The position numbers and the translations under genes are program-made. From JAIRNF01 sp031551125 (lineage in GTDB: Bacteria; Bacteroidota; Bacteroidia; Bacteroidales; UBA932): DNA of 31,439 nt. The stretch is from NCBI GenBank assembly GCA_031551125.1, contig JAVBOB010000016.1, positions 1 to 31,439 on the forward strand, given 5' to 3'. Shown piece after piece: positions 16,516 through 24,009 of this stretch (positions are counted from its first letter, which is position 1; each line of letters opens with the position of its first letter). The notes under the pieces are model-generated. The model saw only the letters and a list, made by a program, of their open reading frames with translations. It did not search any database and had not been told where the DNA came from.

Positions 16516-18717
16516 ATGAAACGAGCATCTTACATATCTATTCCTGTTTTATTTGTCGTTCTGGTTTTTCCCTTTTTTGCTTTTGCGCAGGGGAAAGCGG
16601 CAATTACCCCTGCCGATTCCTTGTTTCTTAAAAGGCAATACGCTAAGGCACTACCCCAATATTTGGAACAGCAAAAGCAATCCACTCTTTCAGATGAGCA
16701 AACATTCCGAATGGCAGCATGTATGGTTGAAGCGTCTCCATCACGGCAGCTGCAAGCAGCTGATATATTGACTCGTATCAGCGAGCTGCCTAATGCGCCT
16801 GTAGATGTGTGGTTTTACTTAGGTGAAGCCAACCGACACCTTTACCGATTTGAGAAGGCTATCGAACATTTCAATACCTTTCTGAGCAAAGCCGTAAATG
16901 ACAATAGCCTAATAGAACCGGCCGAACTTTACATTAGCAGCTGTGAAAACGGGCTGACCTTGCTGGGCTTTGCCGGCAAGCTGTCTGCCTCAGGAGAAAA
17001 AACCGTTCCGCTGAAAGACTTTTATAGCATTTACGATACATTTTCGGCAGGCTATCCGGCTGTAAAACCCAAGTCTATGAAAATGGCCGTTGATACAATA
17101 GAAAAGAAAGGCTATGATGATGTTGTATTTTTTCCGGAACAAGGGTCGGCTAGAAATGCCGGTGTAATTTACTTCCCTTCCTATGGAGAAGACGGTACAT
17201 CCGGGCTTGATATTTACTGTATCCGTAAGCTGAATGACAGCACATGGAGTGAGCCCATAACCCTTGGCGCTCCTATCAATACTCCATTTGATGAAGATTT
17301 TCCATACATAACTCCTGATGGAAAAACGTTGTACTTTGCATCAAAAGGTCATTATGGAATGGGTGGATATGATATTTACCGAAGTGAATACAATCTTACG
17401 CTTCGTACATGGTCAACGCCGGAAAATTTGGGATTTCCCATATCATCTCCCTATGACGACTTTTTCTTTGTTCCCGATGCTGCAAACCGTTACGCCTGCT
17501 TTGCCACAAACCGTTCGGCAGAAGGTGATAGCGTAACCGTATATAAGATAGAATTGGGGGTTAACCCTGACGCCATTGAGCTGAGCGATGAGAATGAGAT
17601 TTTCAGGATGGCCGCCTTTGATGCTGAGCCTTCCATAGCGGCTCCTACGCCAAACGTTCAACCTGTCAGCGTTCCTATTAAAGCGCTTTCCGACAACGAA
17701 GACTACCTGACGTTGCTTAAGGGGGCCAAGCTGTTTTCTGATAAGCTATTAGCCCAACAACAGCTGCTTAACGGGCTACGACAACGGCTGCAAGCCGCTT
17801 CTCCTCAAGAACAGGATACGCTAGCCCAACAAATTACCACAGGTGAACAGGAAATGGAGCATCTGCGTGTTACGCTTGAAGACTTCCAAGCAACGCTTAG
17901 CAATGCCGAATACGATTTTATTACCAACGGTGTAAAACCAAGCATTCCGGCACGATTAAAATCACAAGTTCCAACAACTCCCGTTAACGCTGAACCTTCC
18001 AAAAAAGCGACACAGCCTAAGAAGGTGTCTTCTTTTGGGAAAACAATAGTAGCTAAACGACAGGCTCCTGCTATAAATATGGAACGACCTACCATAAAAG
18101 AAGCCGATAAATATAAGTTCCGCACAACGGGTAAAAGCGTTATACTGTTTGATGATCCGCTACCAATAGGTATTGTGTATAAAATCAGAATCGGGGTTTT
18201 TACAAAAGATCCGGCAGAAGCGCAGCTAAAAAATCTAAGTCCTATTACTACCGAAAAGCGAGGTACGGCAAAACGTTACTATGCGGGGCTCTTTCATACC
18301 TACGATGAAGCAATAAAAGCACTTGGAGAAGTAAAGAAAAAAGGCTTTAAAGATGCAGTAATTGATGCGTGGGTTAACGGACGGGTTGAGCAAACAGCTA
18401 AAGCAAGAGCTGCTGAAAAACGGACACAGCAAACAACTAGTAAGAGTAGCGCTACAAAAAAGAGTTCGGCCGGCAAACCCTCAACATCATACCGTATAGC
18501 TGTAACGGTTTCACCTACCACATCGGCAAACGTTCCGGCTATACTCAACTCGTTGTCGGGCGGAAGGGATATTACAAAGAAAACCAACAGCAACGGAACC
18601 ATAACCTACTCCATGGGCTTATACCCTAAGCTTGATGAGGTAAACAACATAAAAGACCAGCTAGTAGGAAAAGGTCTTACCAATGTTGAGGTCCAAACAG
18701 TAGAGCTAAACAATTAA
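16516..18717 (+). CDS. Envelope protein with TPR-like, PD40 propeller and two SPOR-like domains
   Basis: The 733-residue protein begins with a signal peptide (1-24, FFAFAQ). Residues about 30-150 are helical and TPR-like (FLKRQYAKALPQYLEQQ, WFYLGEANRHLYRFEKAIEHF). Residues 200-345 carry PD40/WD40-like propeller repeats (YITPDGKTLYFASKGHYGMGG then YDIYRSEY). A charged, coiled-coil-like segment spans about 395-465. A first SPOR-like domain is at about 551-624 (YKIRIGVFTKDPAEAQL, RYYAGLFHTYDEAIKAL), and after a Lys/Thr/Ser linker a second, weaker one at 658-730 (YRIAVTV, YSMGLYPKLDEVNNIKDQL). SPOR domains bind denuded peptidoglycan at division sites, so an envelope or cell-wall role is inferred. 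The TPR-PD40 order recalls the T9SS protein PorE and other OmpA-linked proteins, but no OmpA domain is present. clpS follows after 8 bp. Confidence 0.8.
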   Translation: MKRASYISIPVLFVVLVFPFFAFAQGKAAITPADSLFLKRQYAKALPQYLEQQKQSTLSDEQTFRMAACMVEASPSRQLQAADILTRISELPNAPVDVWFYLGEANRHLYRFEKAIEHFNTFLSKAVNDNSLIEPAELYISSCENGLTLLGFAGKLSASGEKTVPLKDFYSIYDTFSAGYPAVKPKSMKMAVDTIEKKGYDDVVFFPEQGSARNAGVIYFPSYGEDGTSGLDIYCIRKLNDSTWSEPITLGAPINTPFDEDFPYITPDGKTLYFASKGHYGMGGYDIYRSEYNLTLRTWSTPENLGFPISSPYDDFFFVPDAANRYACFATNRSAEGDSVTVYKIELGVNPDAIELSDENEIFRMAAFDAEPSIAAPTPNVQPVSVPIKALSDNEDYLTLLKGAKLFSDKLLAQQQLLNGLRQRLQAASPQEQDTLAQQITTGEQEMEHLRVTLEDFQATLSNAEYDFITNGVKPSIPARLKSQVPTTPVNAEPSKKATQPKKVSSFGKTIVAKRQAPAINMERPTIKEADKYKFRTTGKSVILFDDPLPIGIVYKIRIGVFTKDPAEAQLKNLSPITTEKRGTAKRYYAGLFHTYDEAIKALGEVKKKGFKDAVIDAWVNGRVEQTAKARAAEKRTQQTTSKSSATKKSSAGKPSTSYRIAVTVSPTTSANVPAILNSLSGGRDITKKTNSNGTITYSMGLYPKLDEVNNIKDQLVGKGLTNVEVQTVELNN

Positions 18718-18725
18718 ACTCAGCC

Positions 18726-18995
18726 ATGCCAACAAAAGAAAAGTTGTTTGCGAGTGAAGATACAGAAAGTAAAGTTATGCATCGCTTAATTCTGTTTAAT
18801 GACGAGGTAAACACATTCGACCACGTTGTTGATTCTCTCATGGAAATATGCCGCCATAGCGCCGAACAGGCTGAGCAATGCGCCATGATTACCCATTATA
18901 AAGGCAAGTGTGCTGTGATGAACGGGGAGTATCGAGAAATGGAAGCTGCAAAAAACGGGTTGGATGCTAAAGGGCTTTCAACAGAAATTCATTGA
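18726..18995 (+). CDS. clpS: ATP-dependent Clp protease adaptor ClpS
   Basis: Delivers N-degron substrates to ClpAP/ClpCP. The 89 residues are almost entirely the ClpS core: LILFNDEVNTFDHVVDSLMEIC (NDEVNTFDHVV in place of the usual NDDxTPMEFV), then the helix AEQCAMITHYKGKCAV matching the AxxIMxxVHxxGxAv region, and a final YREMEAAKNGLDAKGLSTEI strand. The N-terminal tail is about 17 residues. It starts 8 bp after the SPOR protein and is probably co-transcribed. Confidence 0.9.
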   Translation: MPTKEKLFASEDTESKVMHRLILFNDEVNTFDHVVDSLMEICRHSAEQAEQCAMITHYKGKCAVMNGEYREMEAAKNGLDAKGLSTEIH

Positions 18996-19098
18996 ACGTA
19001 AAGCACTCGAGCACAAAGTTTATTTTTCCCTTTTTATTTATTATCAGAGATTTAATCACATAAAAGCTGCCATTCAAGGGGGTATTATTGCCATTCTC

Positions 19099-19130
19099 TT
19101 TGAATGTTGACAAAGATTGTTATATATTTG
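19099..19130 (+). promoter_or_regulatory. Promoter of tRNA-Ser
   Basis: TTTG at 19099-19102 is followed after 20 bp by TATATTTG at 19123-19130, a complete match to the phylum's promoter consensus. The tRNA begins 30 bp later. Confidence 0.8.
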
Positions 19131-19160
19131 CAATCCCTTTTGGGAACAGCCACACAATCC

Positions 19161-19247
19161 GGTGAGGTGGGTGAGTGGCTGAAACCAGCAGTTTGCTAAA
19201 CTGCCGTACGGGTAACTGTACCGGGGGTTCGAATCCCCCCCTCACCG
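19161..19247 (+). tRNA. tRNA-Ser, anticodon GCT
   Basis: Acceptor stem GGTGAGG / CCTCACC with discriminator G. The anticodon stem GCAGT / ACTGC encloses the loop TTGCTAA, with anticodon GCT at 19195-19197, reading AGC and AGT. A long variable arm (GTACGGGTAACTGTAC) marks it as a type II tRNA, as expected for Ser. The T arm is GGGGG-TTCGAAT-CCCCC. CCA is not fully encoded. It has its own promoter and terminator. Confidence 0.97.
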
Positions 19248-19249
19248 CA

Positions 19250-19283
19250 AAGCCTGCAAGACAAATTGTCTTGCAGGCTTTTT
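19250..19283 (+). terminator. Terminator of tRNA-Ser
   Basis: A near-perfect inverted repeat, AAGCCTGCAAGACAA / TTGTCTTGCAGGCTT, followed by TTT. It begins 3 bp after the tRNA. Confidence 0.9.
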
Positions 19284-19391
19284 GTCAATAGGGCTGCTTA
19301 TTCATTATTTATCCAACCTACAATAATTAAGTCGATACATTGCTCCCTCGACCTAACTCCACATAACCAATAAAACAGCTTAGCAGTATGC

Positions 19392-20867
19392 CTATTTCAA
19401 GAAAATATATATTGCGTTTTTTTGACCTACGGAATCTTTTTTAACCATCATGCTGCGAATACTATCGGTAGAAAGGGTATTTAACTCTACCGGCTTAACC
19501 TTCCTACCATCAATATACACTTCCAAATCAGTATCATCCGAAAAATGTATGCGGTTTGGACTATCCACAGATATAACCCTGTCAGAAGCAATCATCTTTG
19601 CAGAAGTATTTGATTTATGATTGGGATCCTGCTGATTAACGTAAATTTGTACTACTCCGTTTTTCCCTTTTTCTCCGAACTCTTTGGCAGAACCTTCACC
19701 TTTAAGCACATTTATTGATTGTATCGTTGAGACATCCAAATCTTTTAATTCAGAATCCGTTACCTCTTTTCCGTCTATAAGAAACAACGGTTGGTTTTCA
19801 GGGTCACTTGTATTTACAGACCTAACAAGTACCCGAGCAGGCTTCGATTTATCCTGATTATCCGATAGGCTTACCACAGCCGTACTTTTACCCTTCCCAT
19901 CGGTACTGATAATAACTACTTCTTTTTTTGTAGTATCAGCATCGTTGTCAACTTTGGCCATGACCTCCTCTATCGCGGTAGGAGATGCAATCGCTTTTTC
20001 GCTGCTGAGGCTAAACACTAACAGCACAACAGTAGCCACAGGGACTAACAGCAACCACTTCATCTTATGGAATGGGTGCGTTTGTTTCTTGTTCATCATT
20101 TTGATACGCTTTTTCAGGTTTGACAAATTAAAATGGTTTGCAATACTATTTGAATAAGCCAGCCGGCTAATATGCAACAGGTGGTACTGGTAATACTTGC
20201 GGTCAAATCCTTGCTTCAACATTTCCTTATCCACAATATATTCCAGGTTATTGCGCATAGCGCCAACAAGCAACCACGTTGCGGGATTCCACCAAAATAA
20301 ACACTTATTGAGTAGCCCGAGAATAATATCAATACTGTGTTGCTGGCTCACATGCACCAGCTCATGCTCAATAATTTCTTCCAGCTCGTGCTCGTTGTAC
20401 TGTTGAGGATTAAGGTAAATACGATTGCCGAACGAAAAAGGCTTTATGCTACCCTCAACCGAACGAACGGAATAACCATTAACCTCTCTAAAATGATTTG
20501 TACGCAGCTTTTTCAGTGCAACACATTGCAAAATAAAACGCACTAACATAAACGCTATACCAATAGCTATTGCCAGCATCATATAATCACTAAACGTATA
20601 AGAAAATGAGGGCAATACCTCTTGCGATAAATCATTGCCATTTATCAGTATAATTACTGTAGTCAACGCATCTGAGACGTTTGCCGTTTCCAACGAACCA
20701 ACATTGACGTGAATAAACGGGATAATAAATGAGAGTATCAGCCCCCCTATAAAATACCAGCGAGCCATGCTGAAGAATGTATCCCGTCTCAGTAACGCCC
20801 AATAGCAAATCAGTAAAATGATTTGTATCGCTGCTACTTTCAACAAGTATATGAGTATTGCGCTCAT
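19392..20867 (-). CDS. M56 (BlaR1-type) membrane metallopeptidase with two TonB-plug-like modules
   Basis: The 491-residue membrane protein has hydrophobic helices at about 1-24, 37-56, 94-118 and 269-290. Between the third and fourth lies the zinc protease site HELVH at 168-172, with ELEEII before it and EYIVDKE (209-215) after it providing the usual third ligand region. In the BlaR1 family this protease senses an envelope signal and inactivates the partner BlaI repressor; here blaI is directly upstream (5 bp gap). Instead of a beta-lactam-binding domain, the periplasmic C-terminus has a plug-like module at 358-412 (PLFLIDGKEVTDSELKDLD, INVLKGEGSAKEFGEKGKNG) and a shorter second one at 446-490 (LEVYIDGRKVKPVELNTL, AIYIFLK). 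M56-plug fusions are known in Bacteroidota; the signal is not known. Confidence 0.9.
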   Translation of the reverse strand: MSAILIYLLKVAAIQIILLICYWALLRRDTFFSMARWYFIGGLILSFIIPFIHVNVGSLETANVSDALTTVIILINGNDLSQEVLPSFSYTFSDYMMLAIAIGIAFMLVRFILQCVALKKLRTNHFREVNGYSVRSVEGSIKPFSFGNRIYLNPQQYNEHELEEIIEHELVHVSQQHSIDIILGLLNKCLFWWNPATWLLVGAMRNNLEYIVDKEMLKQGFDRKYYQYHLLHISRLAYSNSIANHFNLSNLKKRIKMMNKKQTHPFHKMKWLLLVPVATVVLLVFSLSSEKAIASPTAIEEVMAKVDNDADTTKKEVVIISTDGKGKSTAVVSLSDNQDKSKPARVLVRSVNTSDPENQPLFLIDGKEVTDSELKDLDVSTIQSINVLKGEGSAKEFGEKGKNGVVQIYVNQQDPNHKSNTSAKMIASDRVISVDSPNRIHFSDDTDLEVYIDGRKVKPVELNTLSTDSIRSMMVKKDSVGQKNAIYIFLK

Positions 20868-20872
20868 AGCTT

Positions 20873-21250
20873 CTACTTTTTGCGTTTACCTTCAATCAGA
20901 TCTATTATTTCTTTCAGCTCGGCTGCCGATATCTGCTTTTCCTCTGCAAAGAACGAAACCAGCTCCTTATACGAGTTAGAAAAATGATTCTTTACCACTG
21001 CTGTCAAGAATTGTTTTTTGTACTCGGCTTCCTCTACTAAAGGGTAATATTCATTTACATTACCCACAACCCTATGTGAAACGTAAGCCTTCTTTTCCAA
21101 GTTCTTTATGGTTGAAACCAACGTATTATAATGTGGTGCGGGCTCAGTATGTTTTTCCAAAAAATCGCGAACAACACCACGCCCAACTTTCCAAATGGCA
21201 AGCATGGCTTCTTCTTCCTGCTTGGTAAGCTTTTCTAAATTCTGTCTCAT
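20873..21250 (-). CDS. BlaI/MecI-family transcriptional repressor
   Basis: A winged-helix repressor of 125 residues, starting MRQNLEKLTKQEEEAMLAIW. The typical core is present: a first helix, VVRDFLEKHTEPAPHYNTLVSTIKNLEKKAYVSHRVVGN covering the recognition helix and wing, and a C-terminal dimerisation helix region. The ATG at 21250 is chosen over the upstream one at 21307 because the longer version would translate through the operator and the promoter. The gene is followed after 5 bp by the M56 membrane protease that should relieve its repression. The palindrome at 21275-21295 overlaps its -7 box, so autoregulation is likely. Confidence 0.92.
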   Translation of the reverse strand: MRQNLEKLTKQEEEAMLAIWKVGRGVVRDFLEKHTEPAPHYNTLVSTIKNLEKKAYVSHRVVGNVNEYYPLVEEAEYKKQFLTAVVKNHFSNSYKELVSFFAEEKQISAAELKEIIDLIEGKRKK

Positions 21251-21271
21251 AACCCAACTACGATTTATTCG

Positions 21272-21295
21272 CAAATCTACGAAAATTTCGTAGAT
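21272..21295 (-). promoter_or_regulatory. Operator and overlapping -7 box of the blaI-M56 operon
   Basis: 21275-21295 is a perfect palindrome with 10-bp arms around one base (ATCTACGAAA / TTTCGTAGAT). On the minus strand TAGATTTG at 21279-21272, matching TAnnTTTG, shares five bases with the proximal arm. BlaI-family repressors bind such TAC-N-GTA palindromes as dimers, so binding here would block the promoter. Confidence 0.8.
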
Positions 21296-21454
21296 AAAAA
21301 TGCGCAATCGGCGAATTAACTATTTTAACATGAGTAAGGGTGGCAGAGAATATTAAGGTGTATGCCTTTCTACTGTATTGCAGGTTCGTATGTAAGGCAG
21401 GAAAGCCTAGCAGAAACAAGATTGCTACTAGGCCTTTGACACTTATTCGGCGGA

Positions 21455-21480
21455 TGTCTCGACTTCGCTCAACATGACGG
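21455..21480. repeat. Dispersed repeat of the GTCATGTTGAGCGAAGTCGA type
   Basis: Read on the minus strand it is CCGTCATGTTGAGCGAAGTC then GAGACA, a short intergenic repeat I recognise from many Bacteroidota genomes. Only this one copy is in the window. Confidence 0.55.
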
Positions 21481-21507
21481 GCACCCCTCTTTGCATCCCA
21501 AAAGAGA

Positions 21508-21540
21508 AAAGCCCCATACTTTTAAAAGTATGGGGCCTTA
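21508..21540 (-). terminator. Terminator of the lpx cluster
   Basis: The inverted repeat GCCCCATACTTTT / AAAAGTATGGGGC (21511-21536), flanked by A and T runs, begins 20 bp beyond the lpxA stop codon on the minus strand; CTTTTCTCTTTT follows it on that strand. Confidence 0.88.
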
Positions 21541-21559
21541 TTTTGATCAAGCTGCCGAT

Positions 21560-22348
21560 TTATTCCTCTTCCAGATTTACGCCCTTAATAATGCCACGCT
21601 TTGATGAACGGATAAACTGAAGAATGGTATCGCGTTCTGCCGATTGAGGGACTTCTTCTTCAACCTTTGCGCAAGCATCGGTAATGTTTAGGTTACTTTG
21701 GTAGATAATACGGTAAACATCATGAATTCCGTTAATAACCTCATTAGAAAAGCCTCTACGACGCAGGCCGATACGATTTACCCCGCCATAAGAAAGCGGT
21801 AAGTGTCCGGCAATCATATACGGAGGAATATCTTTCCCTACCAGTGAGCCTCCGGAGACCATAACGTGAGCACCAATACGAGTAAACTGGTGAGTTCCCG
21901 TTTTTCCGCCTATTATTGCCCAGTCCTGCACTTCAACTTCTCCGGCCAAACCGGTGTAGCTGGCCAATATAACGTTGCTGCCTATCACACAATCATGCGC
22001 TATGTGCACATAGGACATTAAGAGGCAGCTATTGCCTACTATTGTTTTGTACTTACCACTGGCAGCAGTTCCTCTGTTAATGGTTACGCACTCTCTGATA
22101 ATAACGTTATCTCCTATTTCAACGTGGGTTTCTTCGCCCTGAAATTTCAAATCCTGAGGTACCGCACCAATAACCGCCCCGGGGAATATTTGACAGTTTT
22201 TGCCAATCTTTACATTCTCCATAATGGTTACATTCGGGCCTATCCACGTACCCTCACCTATTTCAACGTTTTTAGCGATGGTTGTAAATGGTTCCACTAC
22301 AACGCCAGCTGCCAGCCTTGCATCGGGATGTATTTTTGTAAGCTCCAT
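21560..22348 (-). CDS. lpxA: UDP-N-acetylglucosamine O-acyltransferase (lipid A step 1)
   Basis: Transfers a 3-hydroxyacyl chain from acyl carrier protein to UDP-GlcNAc, the first step of lipid A synthesis, in the cytosol. The 262 residues show a left-handed beta-helix of hexapeptide repeats (IGEGTWIGPNVTI, VKIGKNCQIFPGAVIG) and the catalytic His in SYVHIAHDCVIG, followed by NVILASYTGLAGEV. The C-terminal helical part (YRIIYQSNLNITDACAKVEEE) is normal. It starts 6 bp after the LpxC-FabZ fusion gene and ends at a strong terminator. Confidence 0.97.
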   Translation of the reverse strand: MELTKIHPDARLAAGVVVEPFTTIAKNVEIGEGTWIGPNVTIMENVKIGKNCQIFPGAVIGAVPQDLKFQGEETHVEIGDNVIIRECVTINRGTAASGKYKTIVGNSCLLMSYVHIAHDCVIGSNVILASYTGLAGEVEVQDWAIIGGKTGTHQFTRIGAHVMVSGGSLVGKDIPPYMIAGHLPLSYGGVNRIGLRRRGFSNEVINGIHDVYRIIYQSNLNITDACAKVEEEVPQSAERDTILQFIRSSKRGIIKGVNLEEE

Positions 22349-22354
22349 AAAATC

Positions 22355-23752
22355 CTACTGCTTGTTTTTTGCTATTTGGGCCATTAACTCTGCCTCTGTT
22401 ACCATAGTATCGCCAACAAATGCCTTCCCTGACATTAATACAATTCCACGGCGGATGGGTTCAATCAAATCAAGCTTAAAAATAAGCGTATCACCCGGAA
22501 CAACCTTCCGTTTAAAGCGTACCTTATCAATTTTCAAAAAATAGGTTGAATAGTTTTCGGGGTCAGGAACTGAACCCAACGCCAACAATCCGCCTACCTG
22601 TGCCATTGCCTCTACCATTAGCACGCCCGGCATTACAGGCTCATCTGGAAAATGGCCTACAAAGAACGGTTCATTCATGGTAACATTCTTTACTCCGGTA
22701 ACAGAAGTTTCCGTGCGGTCAATAATCTTATCAACCAGCAAGAATGGAGGACGGTGAGGAAGAATTTTTTTTATCCCGTTAATATCAATCAACGGTTCTC
22801 GGTTAGGGTCGTATTCGGGAGCCTCCGGCTTCATAAACGCCTTCTTTGCCACTTTGCGTAGAACCTTAGCGAGCTCTGTATTAGCAAAATGTCCCGGCTT
22901 ACTTGCAATTACTTTTCCTTTAATAGGGAAGCCAACCAACGATAAATCTCCAATTATATCAAGGAGCTTATGACGGGCAGGCTCATTAGGGAAACGAAGC
23001 TCCAAGTTGTTTAGATAACCTTCGGGAACACGCTCTATGCTATGCTTATTAAAAAGGCTGGCCAAGCGGTTAAGCTCATCTTGCGGAATCTCATGTTCCA
23101 CAACAACAATCGCATTTTCTAAATCTCCGCCTTTAATGAGGTTGTTCTTGAAAAGCATCTCAACCTCATGTAAAAATACAAATGTACGACAGGGAGCAAT
23201 GCCATCGGCAAACTCCTCAACTGATGATAGACGGGCATACTGGTTGCCGAGTACTTTAGAGCTGAAGTCAATCATTGCTTCCACGCTAAAGTGATCGTCG
23301 GGCAGTACCACTATTTCCTTGCCACTTGTCTCATCTTTATATACAATCTTTTCTTTTACTTCGAAATACCAACGGTCCGCGCTTTGTTCTTCCACGCCAA
23401 CCTTACGTATAGCATCTACGTATGACCTAGCGCTTCCGTCCATAATGGGAACTTCCGGCGCGTTGATTTTAATAAGCACATTGTCAATTCCCATCCCTGT
23501 CATTGAAGCCATAACATGCTCAAGTGTGCTTATCTTCACCTCGTTATGTTCCAACGTTGTGCCCCTTGATGTGGCAGTAACATAATCGGCTATAGCATCA
23601 ATAGTTGGTTGGCCATCAATATCAACTCGTTGAAATTTGATTCCGTGATTGATAGGTGCAGGGCATAATGTCATTTCTACCTCAAGACCGGTATGAAGCC
23701 CTTTCCCCGTAAACGTAATTTGTTCTTTAAGGGTTTGCTGTTTTACCTGCAT
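22355..23752 (-). CDS. lpxC/fabZ: Fused UDP-3-O-acyl-GlcNAc deacetylase and 3-hydroxyacyl-ACP dehydratase (LpxC-FabZ)
   Basis: A 465-residue bifunctional protein. LpxC (about 1-310) performs the committed, zinc-dependent deacetylation of lipid A synthesis; its ligands are His79 (STLEHVMASMTG) and His261/Asp265 (RHKLLDIIGDL), with GHFAN at 287-291 near the catalytic His. FabZ (about 320-465) dehydrates 3-hydroxyacyl-ACP for fatty acid synthesis; it has LPHRPPFLLVDKI and catalytic His367 and Glu381 in GHFPDEPVMPGV...EAMAQ. The two enzymes compete for the 3-hydroxyacyl-ACP pool, so fusion couples lipid A and phospholipid synthesis. The fusion is characteristic of Bacteroidota. lpxA follows closely; lpxD lies upstream after a 257-bp gap. 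Confidence 0.97.
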   Translation of the reverse strand: MQVKQQTLKEQITFTGKGLHTGLEVEMTLCPAPINHGIKFQRVDIDGQPTIDAIADYVTATSRGTTLEHNEVKISTLEHVMASMTGMGIDNVLIKINAPEVPIMDGSARSYVDAIRKVGVEEQSADRWYFEVKEKIVYKDETSGKEIVVLPDDHFSVEAMIDFSSKVLGNQYARLSSVEEFADGIAPCRTFVFLHEVEMLFKNNLIKGGDLENAIVVVEHEIPQDELNRLASLFNKHSIERVPEGYLNNLELRFPNEPARHKLLDIIGDLSLVGFPIKGKVIASKPGHFANTELAKVLRKVAKKAFMKPEAPEYDPNREPLIDINGIKKILPHRPPFLLVDKIIDRTETSVTGVKNVTMNEPFFVGHFPDEPVMPGVLMVEAMAQVGGLLALGSVPDPENYSTYFLKIDKVRFKRKVVPGDTLIFKLDLIEPIRRGIVLMSGKAFVGDTMVTEAELMAQIAKNKQ

Positions 23753-24009
23753 TACAACAAGTTATAAGTTTTTATTTTTGAGAGCACAAACATACGAAAA
23801 AAAGCGAAATTAACGTAATGTAACAGTTGTCTATACGCTTATACGTACAACACAAACCACCCTGTACTCTTTTGGCGTTATCTTATAAACATCTAAAAAT
23901 AAAGAACAAGGACAGCAAGGAACAAGGAATACCACATTGCTGTTATTAATCTTTGCTCTTTATGTCTTTTATCCTTCTTCTTACCGCTTATTAAACATAT
24001 AAATTCGTC
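23753..24009. other. Spacer between lpxD and lpxC/fabZ with a promoter candidate and an A/G-rich inverted repeat
   Basis: A minus-strand TATGTTTG (23794-23787) is a possible -7 box for lpxC/fabZ, 35 bp before its ATG. Around 23896-23990 the plus strand is first A/G-rich (AAAGAACAAGGACAGCAAGG) and then T/C-rich (CTTTGCTCTTTATGTCTTTT), an imperfect inverted repeat of low complexity. No gene is seen. Confidence 0.45.

Larger units (their letters stand above)
21296..21559. other. Intergenic region with repeat-like and hairpin sequences
   Basis: Upstream of the blaI operator it holds a hairpin AAAGCCTAG / CTAGGCCTTT (21402-21437), a copy of a dispersed repeat reading CTCGACTTCGCTCAACATGACGG (21458-21480), and the lpxA terminator. 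No gene is seen. Confidence 0.5.

Noticed and set aside
21251..21307. Upstream start of the BlaI-family gene
   Set aside because: Those codons cover the operator and the -7 box, and the family's usual N-terminus begins at the ATG at 21250.
23896..23990. A/G-rich and T/C-rich inverted segments as a structured RNA
   Set aside because: The pairing is imperfect and low-complexity; no conserved RNA family features were recognised, so it is listed only as a spacer feature.
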